From: Rhodanobacter sp. MP7CTX1
GTDB taxonomy: Bacteria > Pseudomonadota > Gammaproteobacteria > Xanthomonadales > Rhodanobacteraceae
NCBI RefSeq assembly: GCF_014205795.1
Contig: NZ_JACHCN010000015.1
Coordinates: 1 to 64,000 of the forward strand
Reading direction: 5' to 3'
Length of the DNA: 64,000 nucleotides
Shown: positions 10,421-22,188 of the stretch, piece by piece
How positions within the stretch are numbered: the first letter of the stretch is position 1
How the letters are laid out: every line of letters starts with the position of its first letter
The notes under the pieces: model-generated
What the model was told of the DNA's origin: nothing
Databases searched by the model: none
What the model saw: only the letters and a program-made list of their open reading frames with translations
Program-made: the position numbers and the translations under genes

Positions 10421-11581
10421 TTAGCGCAAGCCGGTTTCGGCGCGCGCAATCACCATGCGCTGAATCTCGCTGGTGCCTTCGTAGATTTCGGTGATCTTCG
10501 CATCGCGGAAGAAACGCTCCAGCGGCATCTCCTTCGAATAGCCCATGCCACCGTGAATCTGCACGGCCTGGTGGGCAATCCACATTGCCGTTTCGGAGGC
10601 GGTGAGCTTGGCCACGGCCGCCTCGGTGCCGAAGCGGCCACCGTTCTTTTCAGCCTCGCCCTTCGTCCATGCCGCTCTCAGGGTCAGCAGGGTCGCCGCA
10701 TCCAGCTTGCACTTCATATCGGCAATCTTGGACTGAGTCATCTGGAACGTGCCGATCGGATGGCCAAAGGCTTTGCGATCGCGCACCCACGTCAGGGTGG
10801 CTTCGTAGGCGGCACGGGCAATGCCGACCGCCTGCGAGGCGATACCGATGCGGCCAGCGTCGAGCACGCCCATCGCGATCGAGAAGCCCTTGCCTTCGTC
10901 GCCCAGCAGGTTCTCCTTCGGGCAAACGTATTCGGTGAACTCGATCTCGCAGGTCGCCGAGGCGCGGATGCCCAGCTTCGGCTCGCTCTTGCCGGCGTGG
11001 AAGCCCGGCAGCGAGGTATCGATGATGAACGCCGACACGCCCTTGGCGCCGATGCCCGGCGTGGAGATGGCAAACAACACCATGTAGCGTGCCACCGGGC
11101 CGGAGGTGATCCAGCTCTTTTTGCCATTGATCACCCAGTCGCCGTTCGCATTCTTGCTGGCGCGGGTATGCATGGCCGAGGCATCGGAGCCGGATTGCGG
11201 CTCGGTAAGCGCGTAGGCACCGATCGCTTCGCCCTGGGCGATCGCGCGCACAAACTTCTGCTTCTGCTCCTCGTTGCCGTGTTTCAGGATGCCATTGCAG
11301 AACAGCGAGTTGTTCACCGACATAATGGTCGCCGTAGCCGCGTCGGCCGCGGCAATCTCGATCATCGCCAGCACATAGGCGATCGGATCCATGCCCGCAC
11401 CGCCGTAGGCTTCCGGCACCTCGATGCCCATCAGGCCGAGCTGGCCCATCTCGCGAATGTTGTCCAGCGGAAACTCGGCCTTGGCGTCGAGCTCAGCCGC
11501 CACCGGCACAATGCGCTTCTGCGCAAAATCGCGGGCGATCGACTGGATCGACAGCTGATCTTCAGTAAAACGGAAATCCAT
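10421..11581 (-). CDS. Acyl-CoA dehydrogenase
   Basis: FAD-dependent alpha,beta-dehydrogenation of an acyl-CoA thioester, passing electrons to ETF. The 386-residue length is typical. Visible family motifs are YALTEPQSGSDAS (FAD/substrate loop), GKKSWITSG, and the C-terminal AVQIHGGMGYSKEMPLER followed by the catalytic-base segment IYEGTSEIQRMVIA with Glu near residue 367. The pattern is that of short- or branched-chain enzymes; the exact chain length cannot be read. The ATG at 11581 gives MDFRFTEDQLSI, the standard N terminus. It is monocistronic and separated from the next divergent gene by about 260 bases. Confidence 0.94.
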   Translation of the reverse strand: MDFRFTEDQLSIQSIARDFAQKRIVPVAAELDAKAEFPLDNIREMGQLGLMGIEVPEAYGGAGMDPIAYVLAMIEIAAADAATATIMSVNNSLFCNGILKHGNEEQKQKFVRAIAQGEAIGAYALTEPQSGSDASAMHTRASKNANGDWVINGKKSWITSGPVARYMVLFAISTPGIGAKGVSAFIIDTSLPGFHAGKSEPKLGIRASATCEIEFTEYVCPKENLLGDEGKGFSIAMGVLDAGRIGIASQAVGIARAAYEATLTWVRDRKAFGHPIGTFQMTQSKIADMKCKLDAATLLTLRAAWTKGEAEKNGGRFGTEAAVAKLTASETAMWIAHQAVQIHGGMGYSKEMPLERFFRDAKITEIYEGTSEIQRMVIARAETGLR

Positions 11582-11819
11582 AAACTTCTCCTCGGCGCCG
11601 CCATGAGCAGCTGATCAAGACTGAATCTGAGGCCGCAGCCAGCCGACTATTCTAGCGAGCGGCGGGTCTGGCGTCGTGCCCCACCGCCGGCCGCCCCTCA
11701 GGAAGCCCTTTCAATGCACCGCGAGGGAGCGGCGATCCGCTGGAAACCGCTGCTGTATGAACAACCCGCCTTCTACCGCTTGACGCCCCGGCAAACCCCG
11801 GCCAGACTTGTTATCTCTG

Positions 11820-11829
11820 TATCGCGATA
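11820..11829. promoter_or_regulatory. Possible operator for the ArsR-type regulator
   Basis: A perfect 10-base palindrome, TATCGCGATA, lies 12 bases upstream of the ArsR-methyltransferase start, inside an A/T-rich block. ArsR-family proteins commonly bind such dyads to control their own operon. The assignment rests on position and symmetry only. Confidence 0.35.
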
Positions 11830-11841
11830 TAAGGATGCCCG

Positions 11842-12771
11842 ATGGATCTGGCGACCGCCTCCAGCGTGCTCCGGCTGCTGGCCGACCCTACCCGCGTACG
11901 CCTGCTGGCGCTGCTCGAAAACGAAGAACTCACCGTGGCTGAACTGGCCGCGGTGCTGCATCTGGCGCAACCGAGGGTGTCCACGCATCTGGCCAAGTTG
12001 AAGGAGGCCGGGCTGGTTCGCGACCGACGTGCAGGCGTATCGGCTTATTACCGCGCCAACAACGAAGGCGACGAAGCCCAGCACAATCTGCTCAGCTCGC
12101 TGCGCGAGAGCATCGACGACGCATTGCTGCGCGAGGACACCGCGCGCCTGCCGGGTGTGTTGGCCAATCGCGCACGCGAGGAAGGCTGGGCCGACACCGT
12201 CGCCGGCGACATGGAGCGCCACTATTCCCCCGGCCGCACCTGGGAAACGCTGGCGCGCTCGCTGCTGCAATTGCTGGGTACCGGCGACGTGCTGGACATC
12301 GCTTCCGGCGACGGCATCACCGCCGAACTGCTGGCACCGCACGCGCATTCGATCGTGTGTATCGACAGCAGCGAGCGAGTCGTCGAGGCTGCTGCCAAAC
12401 GCCTGAAGTCCTTTACCAACGTGCAGGTGCGCCAAGGCGACATGCACGCACTGGAGCTGGGCGAGCAGCGCTTCGACCTGGTGTTGATGCTGCACGCGCT
12501 GACGTATGCCGAACATCCGGCCCAGGCCGTGGCGGAGGCCGCACGGGTGCTGCGCCCTGGCGGCCGGTTGCTTGCCGTCACCCTGGGCCAGCACGACCAT
12601 CGCGCCGCCGTCGAGCCATTCGACCATCGCAACCTCGGTTTCAGCGGTGAGCAGCTCGACGGTTTCGCCCACGCTGCCCGCCTGGAGGTGATGAGCTGCA
12701 ACCGGCTCAGCCGCGAACGCAAGGCACCGCATTTCGAAGTGATCAGTTTGCTGGCACGCAAGCCAGCTTGA
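11842..12771 (+). CDS. ArsR-family regulator fused to SAM-dependent methyltransferase
   Basis: 309 residues in two domains. Residues 1-90 are a winged-helix ArsR domain (ASSVLRLLADPTRVRLLALL, then LAAVLHLAQPRVSTHLAKLK). From about residue 140 there is a class I methyltransferase fold with motif I VLDIASGDG at about residue 150, an acidic motif II CIDSS, and LRPGGRLLAVTL. AAGG precedes the ATG at 11842. It lies directly upstream of the split metH pair, 45 bases away. An ArsR regulator called SahR is known to control the SAM cycle in Proteobacteria, so this fusion probably senses SAM or SAH and regulates metH. No metal-binding Cys pair is visible in the HTH domain. The regulatory role is inferred. 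Confidence 0.85.
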   Translation: MDLATASSVLRLLADPTRVRLLALLENEELTVAELAAVLHLAQPRVSTHLAKLKEAGLVRDRRAGVSAYYRANNEGDEAQHNLLSSLRESIDDALLREDTARLPGVLANRAREEGWADTVAGDMERHYSPGRTWETLARSLLQLLGTGDVLDIASGDGITAELLAPHAHSIVCIDSSERVVEAAAKRLKSFTNVQVRQGDMHALELGEQRFDLVLMLHALTYAEHPAQAVAEAARVLRPGGRLLAVTLGQHDHRAAVEPFDHRNLGFSGEQLDGFAHAARLEVMSCNRLSRERKAPHFEVISLLARKPA

Positions 12772-12816
12772 ACACCACTCTCCTGCGCGGAGAGATGCTT
12801 AACCGAAGGAAGTTTG

Positions 12817-13923
12817 ATGAGTACGCTGCCCTGGATTCACCCCGACCGCGTCGCCCTGCTGGAGCAAGCGCTGCGCCAACGCATCCTGATCATCGACGGC
12901 GGCATGGGCACCATGCTGCAGGCGCACGAGCTGGATGAACATGGCTTTCGCGGTGCGCGTTTCGAGCATGGCCATGATGGCCACGCCCACGCCCACAGCC
13001 ATGAACATTCGGCGCATGAACCGCCGGTGGGTTGCGACCTGAAAGGCAACAACGACCTGCTCACGCTGACCAAGCCGGAGATCATCCGGGGCGTCCACGA
13101 GGCCTATCTGGAAGCTGGCGCGGACCTGGTCGAGACCAACACGTTCAACTCCACCCGCATCAGCCAGGCTGACTACAAGCTGCAGCATCTGGCGTATGAA
13201 TTGAACCGTGAAGGAGCACGTCTGGCCCGCGCCGCCTGCGATGCGATGACCGCGAAAACGCCACACAAACCACGCTTTGTGATTGGCGTGCTCGGCCCGA
13301 CCAGCCGCACCGCCTCGCTGTCGCCGGACGTCAACGACCCGGGTTTCCGCAATGTCACGTTCGAGGAACTGGCGGAAAACTACACCGAATCCACCAACGG
13401 CCTGATCGACGGCGGCGCCGACGTGATCATGGTCGAGACGATCTTCGATACCTTGAACGCGAAGGCCGCGCTGTTCGCGCTGAGCGAGCTGTTCCACCAG
13501 CGCGGCGCTCGCATGCCGGTGATGATCTCCGGCACCATTACCGATCGCTCCGGCCGCACGCTGTCGGGACAGACGGCCGAGGCGTTCTACTACTCCGTGC
13601 GCCACGCGCGTCCCCTGTCGGTGGGCTTCAACTGCGCGCTCGGCGCCGAAGACCTGCGTCCGCATGTGCAGACGTTGTCGAACATCGCTGAAAGTTTCGT
13701 CAGCACCCATCCGAACGCCGGCCTGCCGAACGCATTCGGCGAGTACGACGAAACACCCGAACACATGGCCGACGTGATCGGCGGCTTCGCCCGTGACGGC
13801 CTGCTGAATCTGGTCGGCGGTTGCTGCGGCACCACGCCTGCGCATATCAAGGCGATTGCCGAGGCGGTACGCAACCATGCGCCGCGTGCGTTGCCGTCAG
13901 CAACCGAAGTGGAGGCTGCATAA
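12817..13923 (+). CDS. metH: Methionine synthase, homocysteine-binding subunit (split MetH, N part)
   Basis: 368 residues covering only the zinc-dependent homocysteine methyltransferase domain of cobalamin-dependent MetH. The zinc ligands are visible: Cys273 in GFNCALG and Cys336/Cys337 in GGCCGTTP. The start is the ATG at 12817 with GAAGGA upstream. It abuts the second metH gene with no gap, the split arrangement typical of Xanthomonadales. The odd feature is a His-rich insert at about residues 51-68 ([18 protein letters not shown]), just before the conserved [10 protein letters not shown], where other MetH proteins have a short loop. The insert looks like a metal-binding segment; its role is unknown. 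Confidence 0.95.
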   Translation: MSTLPWIHPDRVALLEQALRQRILIIDGGMGTMLQAHELDEHGFRGARFEHGHDGHAHAHSHEHSAHEPPVGCDLKGNNDLLTLTKPEIIRGVHEAYLEAGADLVETNTFNSTRISQADYKLQHLAYELNREGARLARAACDAMTAKTPHKPRFVIGVLGPTSRTASLSPDVNDPGFRNVTFEELAENYTESTNGLIDGGADVIMVETIFDTLNAKAALFALSELFHQRGARMPVMISGTITDRSGRTLSGQTAEAFYYSVRHARPLSVGFNCALGAEDLRPHVQTLSNIAESFVSTHPNAGLPNAFGEYDETPEHMADVIGGFARDGLLNLVGGCCGTTPAHIKAIAEAVRNHAPRALPSATEVEAA

Positions 13924-16614
<2,691 letters not shown>

Positions 16615-16625
16615 ACCGCTCTGCT

Positions 16626-16648
16626 CCCTCTCCCCGGTGGGGAGAGGG
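16626..16648. terminator. GC-rich hairpin after metH
   Basis: A perfect 10-bp stem, CCCTCTCCCC / GGGGAGAGGG, with a 3-base loop, 12 bases past the metH stop and followed by a G-rich tail. A related stem with the same kind of tail occurs at 40590-40613, so this is also a dispersed repeat type. Without a T run it may stabilise the mRNA end rather than terminate. Confidence 0.55.
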
Positions 16649-16689
16649 CTGGGGTTAGGGGCAGGTGCCCGCGGGAAATTGCTGCTCTT

Positions 16690-16843
16690 GTGGGAGCGAC
16701 TTCAGTCGCGATGCCCTGCTTTGATTTGTTGCTTTGAAGTGCAGAGCGTTTCGTCCTCCGCGGGAGGACGAAACGCTCATGGCCTCTGAAGCAAGCGTCC
16801 CAAACAGCAAACCCGGAGCATCGCGACTGAAGTCGCTCCCACA
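16690..16843. repeat. Composite REP-like element with nested hairpin
   Basis: A 25-base unit (16690-16714) and its exact reverse complement (16819-16843) flank a 104-base centre. The centre contains a perfect 15-bp stem with a 3-base loop at 16746-16778 (AGCGTTTCGTCCTCC and complement). The outer unit is the one at 77-134 and 49109-49131. The arrangement resembles a bacterial interspersed mosaic element built from two repeat families. Confidence 0.8.
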
Positions 16844-16847
16844 CGTT

Positions 16848-17189
16848 CTACGCAATCGTGTCGCCGGTCGCGCTGTTCTTGTGATGGCGCAGATGAACAA
16901 TCAGGTTGTAGACGGAGACGAACGCCGGGAAGAAATTCGAGATGATGCCCACCGAATCGTTCTTGCCGATGGTGAAATATCCCAGCAAGAGCGCACTGCC
17001 CACCACGGACAGCCACCAGAACGACAGCGGCATCACCACCCGCTTGTGTTTACGCGTGTAGTACAGCTGCACGAACCAGCGGCTGGTGAACATCACCGAG
17101 CCGAGCAGGCCGACGATCTTCCATGGCGTCAGCTCGAAATGCTGCAAGGCATGCAGGATGTGGGCAAATTCAGTGCTGAGAAAGTCCAT
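16848..17189 (-). CDS. LAB_N-domain small membrane protein
   Basis: 113 residues with about three membrane segments (KIVGLLGSVMFTSRWFVQLY; FWWLSVVGSALLLGYFTI; a third near SNFFPAFVSVYNLIVH). The motif around SRWFVQLYYTRKHKR and PLSFWWLS is the LAB_N family, the domain found N-terminal to some lipid-A-disaccharide synthases and also as a free-standing protein. Its exact function is not established; a link to lipid A or envelope glycolipid handling is only suggested by the name. The start is the internal ATG at 17189 (MDFLSTEF), because the longer frame adds a non-conserved, positively charged leader. Confidence 0.85.
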   Translation of the reverse strand: MDFLSTEFAHILHALQHFELTPWKIVGLLGSVMFTSRWFVQLYYTRKHKRVVMPLSFWWLSVVGSALLLGYFTIGKNDSVGIISNFFPAFVSVYNLIVHLRHHKNSATGDTIA

Positions 17190-17350
17190 GGTCGGGCGCT
17201 TTGGCGTTTGAAGAGCGGCGAGTTTACAACCCCCGGCACGCATCGCCGCCAAGCCCGGCTGCAACCGGCCAATATGCATTGTCCGGGCGGTCAAACGGAC
17301 GCAGCCATTGACCAGCCACGTAACTCCCCCTAAAATCTCGCGTTCTCGGC

Positions 17351-17425
17351 GGGCGGTTAGCTCAGCGGTAGAGCACTGCCTTCACACGGCAGGTGTCACA
17401 AGTTCGATCCTTGTACCGCCCACCA
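17351..17425 (+). tRNA. tRNA-Val (CAC)
   Basis: A 75-base cloverleaf with encoded CCA. The acceptor arms are GGGCGGT and ACCGCCC. The D arm contains AGCTCAGC-GGTAGAGC. The anticodon stem-loop CTGCC-TTCACAC-GGCAG gives anticodon CAC. The T arm contains GTTCGATCC. A strong terminator follows immediately. Confidence 0.97.
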
Positions 17426-17428
17426 CGT

Positions 17429-17469
17429 ATAACGACAAAGGCCCGGCATCGCCGGGCCTTTGTCGTTAT
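17429..17469. terminator. Strong hairpin terminator after tRNA-Val
   Basis: A perfect 19-bp stem (ATAACGACAAAGGCCCGGC and complement) with an ATC loop, beginning 3 bases after the tRNA CCA end. The A-rich and T-rich lower stem allows termination on either strand. Confidence 0.85.
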
Positions 17470-18038
17470 CAGGCATGCCGGCGCACGTCGGCAATGGCGG
17501 CGCTCTTTGTCGCAGACCACGGACATTCCGCACGCAAACCGCGGCGGGATGCGGCGACGTTCTTCACCGTGACCGCCGCGAGAGGGCCCACATGGCCTTT
17601 TGCTGAGGCGACTACCCGCCCCTATCGATGCCCGGCCTGAGCGCTGCGTCATATGGCCAAAGGGCCAGCGTGTCACTTTCGCCTCCCGAAGACCCTTCGT
17701 TTCGTGGCCGCTGACAAAGGGCCACACGGGCTCATTGAAAAGGGCCTGGCTGGCCCTTAGCGGCGATGGATCAGCTGACGATGACGACGTCGGGCAAGCG
17801 TGGCGCTCCACACTGAATATGCTACATGGTCCGAACGCGGCGTCACATGCGATGGCCAACGACATGCGCATCGCGGGCAGAACAGCCGCGTGTCCAACGT
17901 GGACCAAGTGACGCTGTTCGGCCGAGCTACTCGATCAACGAGGCGTTCCGACAGACTCTCACGGGGTCGAATTGCAGGGGTTGCGCGAATCGGCGTCCGT
18001 GCTTTTCTCCGGTCAGACAAGCGACCCCGAGGAACGTC
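17470..18038. other. Stretch without a supported gene after tRNA-Val
   Basis: About 570 bases with several overlapping open frames on both strands, none with recognisable protein character or a good ribosome binding site. Short repeats such as GGCCAAAGGGCCA (near 17652) and AAAGGGCCACACGGG (near 17715) give it a low-complexity look. It may be the scar or edge of the accessory region that follows. Confidence 0.4.
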
Positions 18039-18362
18039 ATGCCCCGCCACATCCCCACCGAAAGCGATCTTCCCCAAAAGCTGCTACGAGTGCTCGACTG
18101 GGTTCACCGCACCGGTTGGCCCACGCGCTCCCGCGACACGGCGATGGCGGCTGAAGTCTTTGACGCGTGGCGGTTAGCGACAGACGGCACCTGCCGCCAT
18201 GGCAAACCGCACGACCGCCTGGCGTTGCTGGAGTCACTGCACCGCGTATTCAGCACAGTTCACGACGCCGATGCCACGGAGCATCTGTGTGTGCTGTTCG
18301 CCGTCACGCTTGAGGCGCATAGGCGATCCGCCGCACACGATCGCGACGGCACCGATGCATGA
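18039..18362 (+). CDS. Hypothetical protein, 107 residues
   Basis: The protein is not recognised. It begins MPRHIPTESDLPQKLLRVLDWVHRTGW and reads as a soluble helical protein with no signal peptide or membrane segment. The ATG at 18039 is preceded by GAGGAACGTC, a good ribosome binding site at normal spacing, which is why the longer frame from 17826 is not used. It lies between tRNA-Val and the autotransporter gene, 130 bases before the latter. Confidence rests on the start signal and plausible composition only. Confidence 0.55.
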   Translation: MPRHIPTESDLPQKLLRVLDWVHRTGWPTRSRDTAMAAEVFDAWRLATDGTCRHGKPHDRLALLESLHRVFSTVHDADATEHLCVLFAVTLEAHRRSAAHDRDGTDA

Positions 18363-18491
18363 CATCAGGGAACGGCCGTCGCGTCGTTCGCCAGCAAGAC
18401 TTCCCGACGACAGCACCCGCCTTGACCGGGCCCCTTGCGCGAATGACGAACCATGCCACGTTGGAAATCACCCACCCATAGAGCTGCACCA

Positions 18492-21368
18492 ATGACCCTG
18501 TATAGCCGTCGCGTTCTGGCCATTGCACTGATCTCTGGCATCACCACCTCGCTGACTGCCTGCGGTGGCGGCGGTGGCAACACGAAGCCGACCACGCCTC
18601 CGCCGTCCACCCCGGTGACTCCGCCCGTTACCCCGCCGGTCACGCCCCCAGTGACCCCGCCGGTTACGCCGTCGGTCACGACGAGCTACAACCCGCTGCG
18701 CAGCCAGCTCGACCCGGAAAATGTCCCGGCCGCGTGGGCAGAGAATCAGAATGGCACGGTGCTGTTGCAGGGTCAGGGCGTGAAAGTCGGCATCTTGGAC
18801 TCCGGCGCTGACCCGACCAATGCGGCACTAGCGGGTCGCATCACTTCGTTCCTGGATTTTGTCATCCCTGGCAACACCACGGCGATGGATGGCTTTGGGC
18901 ACGGCACGGTCATGGCCGAGATCATCGGTGGCACAGCCAATGCGGATGGTTCGGGCGGCGACGAGTTCTACGGCGGTGTCGCGCCTCTGTCCGATCTTTA
19001 CATCGCTCGAGTGGGTGACGACACCGGCACCATCCAGTCGTCGCTGGCCCCCGGCGCGCTGACGTCCTTGCTCAACCAAGGCGTTCGCCTGTTCAACATG
19101 TCCTTCGGCGAAGCAAGCATGGTGACGTCCGGCGCTGATGGCGTGCCGAGCGACCCGAATTCGGTGATCACTGAAGAACATGGCTTTTACGCTCCCACCG
19201 TCGCTGCCGGCGGTTTGCTCGTTTGGGCCGCAGGTAACACGGGGGCTGCCCAACCGAGCATGGAAGGCGGCATGCCGTATCTCGAACCCAACCTGCAAAA
19301 AGGTTGGTTGACCGTCGTCAACGTGACGCTGAGCAGCAGCGGCACGGTGACTGGACTGGATACGTCGACAGCCACGCCGTCGAATGCGTGCGGCGTTGCC
19401 GCGGCGTGGTGCTTGGGCGCGCCCGGCGACGTCTTCTTTTCTCCGGTGACCGGCACGACGTTCAGCACGGGGCATGCTGATGGCACCTCCAACGCAACGG
19501 CGATCGTCACCGGTGTCGCGACCCTGGTGTGGCAGCAGTTCCCGTACTTCACCGGCAACAACGTGCAGGAGACGCTGCTGGGTACGGCAACGTCGCTGGG
19601 TAATCCAGCGCTGTACGGCTACGGTTTGGTGAATGCGGCGAAGGCCGTCAACGGACCGGGCGCCTTCGATTGGGGCGTCTTCGATGTGACGATGCCCAGC
19701 ACGGCGACCGGCATCTTCTCCAATGCCATCTCCGGCACTGGCAGCTTGCAGCTTGACGGTGAAGGCACGCTGACGCTGACTGGCCAGAACACCTATACCG
19801 GCGGCACTGTCGTCAACGGCGGTCGGCTACAAGTGATGGGCTCCGTCGGCAACCTGACGGTGAACGGCAACGGTGGCGTGGAAGGCGGCGCTTCTGGCAC
19901 GGGTGTGATCAACGGCAACATGATCAACAGCGGCACCTTCGACAACACCAAGGGCAACCTAGCCATCAAGGGCAACTACACGGCGAACGGCACCAGCACC
20001 ACCATGGTCCAGCTCGGCACACCGCTGATGGTTGGCGGCAGTGCCACGATCAACGGCGGCGCCCTGGCGCTTTCGGCTACGTCCAGCTATGTCGTCAAAA
20101 CCGTCGAACCGGTGCTCACAACGGGTACGGGACTGACCGGCACGTTCAGCACGCTCGATCTGGGCAGTGTCTTTGCGACCGGCACGCTGTCCTACACGGC
20201 GAACGCGGTTAACGCGACGGTCACGCGCTCGTCGGTCGCAGCCGTGGCATCCGAAGGGTTACCGGCCGCCGCCTTCTCCACGCAGCAGACGGCACAGCAC
20301 ATCGAGGCGGCGCTTCTGCAGGCCGACCAGTGGGCGGTAAACGACCCGACCGCGCACGCCCCGTTTTTGCAGTCGGCCAGTGCCTTCTTGTCCGCTGCGA
20401 ATATGGCGGTGGCTTCCGCGTCGATCGACAGCCTTGCCGGCCAGATCCACGCATCATCGCAGGCGCTGAGCTTCCAGCAGGAAGGCATCGTCAACCGCAC
20501 GCTGGCTGATCGCCTTTCCGATCCCGGCGCGTCAAGTTCGTCCGGTGGGTGGTTTCAGGGTACGGGTGTAGATGGCGATATCGGTAGCGCCGGCTTTGCA
20601 AGCGGCAAGTACAGCGGCGGCGGTGCGATGACCGGCTACGACCTGCCGCTGTCGCCCAACCTGATCGCCGGTGCGGCCCTGACCTGGAATCATCTGAGTA
20701 CAACCTACGCGCTAGATACTGGCACCAGTTCCACGCGTAGCAGCGGCTTGTCATTGTACGGTCGCTTCGGCGAAGGCAATGCCTATGTCACGGGCCGTGT
20801 CGGACAGGACTGGCTCACGTCGGACATAAATCGTTGGGCCTTGCTGGGTGATGCCATCGACACCATCGCCAGTCAGCGCGATGACACGATGACGTTCCTC
20901 TACGGTGAGACGGGGTATCACCTCACGTTCGCTACTGCGTCGCTGATCCCGTTCGCCTCGCTCGGCTACAACCTCTTGCATCGAGGCGCGATCAACGAGG
21001 CCGGCGCCGGTGGTTTTGGCCTGATGGCACATAGCGAAGGCTTCGACCAGACCGACGGCCAGGTCGGCGCGCGCCTGACCTACGACTGGCTGTGGAGCGG
21101 TGGTCGTACGTATGTGTCGGGCTACGCCCTCTACCAGCGCGTCTTCAGCGGCGACGATCTGGCCTTCCATGCCGCCTACGCCGGTGCGTCGACTGCGACG
21201 TTCTCGGTCGAGGGAGTGAACTCGCCGCGCAACAGTGCATGGGCGGGTCTTGGCGTGACCACGCAGCTACGCCGCGGATGGTCGTGGTTCCTCAACCTGG
21301 ATGGCCAGGTGGCCGGTGGCGATACGAACACCCGGGTGGTTTCCGCCGGCGTGAGGTTGAGCCTGTGA
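18492..21368 (+). CDS. Lipoprotein-type S8 serine protease autotransporter
   Basis: 958 residues, type Va secretion. The N terminus MTLYSRRVLAIALISG ends in lipobox LTAC, then a Pro/Thr linker with tandem TPPV units (about residues 38-58). The subtilisin-like passenger has the catalytic triad: Asp in KVGILDSGADP (about residue 102), His in GFGHGTVMAEI (about 136), Ser in DGTSNATAIVTG (about 331). A passenger-associated repeat (TLTGQNTYTGGTVVNGG) follows, and the last 280 residues form an outer-membrane beta-barrel ending in RVVSAGVRLSL. The architecture resembles Neisseria NalP, a surface lipoprotein protease autotransporter. The ATG at 18492 is chosen because the signal peptide starts there. 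Substrates are unknown. Confidence 0.92.
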   Translation: MTLYSRRVLAIALISGITTSLTACGGGGGNTKPTTPPPSTPVTPPVTPPVTPPVTPPVTPSVTTSYNPLRSQLDPENVPAAWAENQNGTVLLQGQGVKVGILDSGADPTNAALAGRITSFLDFVIPGNTTAMDGFGHGTVMAEIIGGTANADGSGGDEFYGGVAPLSDLYIARVGDDTGTIQSSLAPGALTSLLNQGVRLFNMSFGEASMVTSGADGVPSDPNSVITEEHGFYAPTVAAGGLLVWAAGNTGAAQPSMEGGMPYLEPNLQKGWLTVVNVTLSSSGTVTGLDTSTATPSNACGVAAAWCLGAPGDVFFSPVTGTTFSTGHADGTSNATAIVTGVATLVWQQFPYFTGNNVQETLLGTATSLGNPALYGYGLVNAAKAVNGPGAFDWGVFDVTMPSTATGIFSNAISGTGSLQLDGEGTLTLTGQNTYTGGTVVNGGRLQVMGSVGNLTVNGNGGVEGGASGTGVINGNMINSGTFDNTKGNLAIKGNYTANGTSTTMVQLGTPLMVGGSATINGGALALSATSSYVVKTVEPVLTTGTGLTGTFSTLDLGSVFATGTLSYTANAVNATVTRSSVAAVASEGLPAAAFSTQQTAQHIEAALLQADQWAVNDPTAHAPFLQSASAFLSAANMAVASASIDSLAGQIHASSQALSFQQEGIVNRTLADRLSDPGASSSSGGWFQGTGVDGDIGSAGFASGKYSGGGAMTGYDLPLSPNLIAGAALTWNHLSTTYALDTGTSSTRSSGLSLYGRFGEGNAYVTGRVGQDWLTSDINRWALLGDAIDTIASQRDDTMTFLYGETGYHLTFATASLIPFASLGYNLLHRGAINEAGAGGFGLMAHSEGFDQTDGQVGARLTYDWLWSGGRTYVSGYALYQRVFSGDDLAFHAAYAGASTATFSVEGVNSPRNSAWAGLGVTTQLRRGWSWFLNLDGQVAGGDTNTRVVSAGVRLSL

Positions 21369-21432
21369 TCAGAGTCAGATGCCTTTGCACGGGCTGATGC
21401 AGCACACCATTCACACACATCGGGAGCAGGTC

Positions 21433-22188
21433 TTGCAGGGAATCCTCAGGGCCTATTTGAGCGACAAGGGTTACGGCTTCATCAAAGGCGATGATGGAAA
21501 GGACTATTTTTTTCGCGAGGAGTCGTTCACGGATGCCGCGTAGATCGCCAAGATTGGTGGCGAAGCCATGATCACGTTTGATGAGCGCACCACACCCCAA
21601 GGTTACCGAGCCGACAGACTATCGCTGGTGTGCCGAACCCGCGTGACCACGTTCGTGCTACCTGACGACGTGCTGATCTCCAAGACGGACCGGTTGCACG
21701 GATGGGAGCTCGTTGAGATCTGCGACTGGATCGTCCACGGCGCCTCCCGCCAGTCGCCGGACCAAGCGAGAAAAGAACTCCAATGGAATGCGTGATGCCT
21801 TGGGGCCAACGCGCTCCTTGGTGTCGAGTACTACAAGTCAACGGGAGCGCAGGGCAACTACCGCTTCACCATTCACCATTTTCGAGGCCGTGTCGCGGCG
21901 GTGGGCAGGCGCAGCACGCGCAGTACGTATAGGGAAGCGGATCTGACGGGACTCAACCAACGCGCGCGAATGGCAAATCAGCAAATTGAAGAGAAGATCC
22001 GCTCGATGCGTCAGCGCCGATCGACGGTGGCGGCGACTCTTTTCATCGGCGGACTGATCTGTCTTGTTGCACAGATCGGGGCATTTATACCGAGCGTGGT
22101 TCTCGGTGTCGCCGGGGGCGTCACGCTTCTTTTTGGAAGCACCGATCGCTGGCTCGAGTACCGAATGGCCCCGATCGCCGTGGGATAA
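21433..22188 (+). pseudogene. Cold-shock-domain membrane protein, interrupted by two in-frame stops
   Basis: One reading frame of 252 codons runs from a TTG at 21433 (GGGAG upstream) to 22188 but carries TAG at 21541 and TGA at 21793. The first part, MQGILRAYLSDKGYGFIKG and DGKDYFF, is a cold-shock nucleic-acid-binding domain. The middle (DQARKELQWNA, stop, CLGANALLGVEYYKS) reads through sensibly. The C-terminal part has a charged segment and two membrane helices (VAATLFIGGLICLVAQIGAF region). Both stops are one base from sense codons. The simplest reading is a recently decayed gene; the shortest piece could still make a 36-residue CSD fragment. Confidence 0.8.

Noticed and set aside
11723-11775. 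Possible SAH or SAM riboswitch upstream of the ArsR-metH operon
   Set aside because: The sequence CGCGAGGGAGCGGCG superficially recalls the SAH riboswitch core, but the rest of the conserved core and pairing could not be matched by eye. A covariance-model search would settle it.
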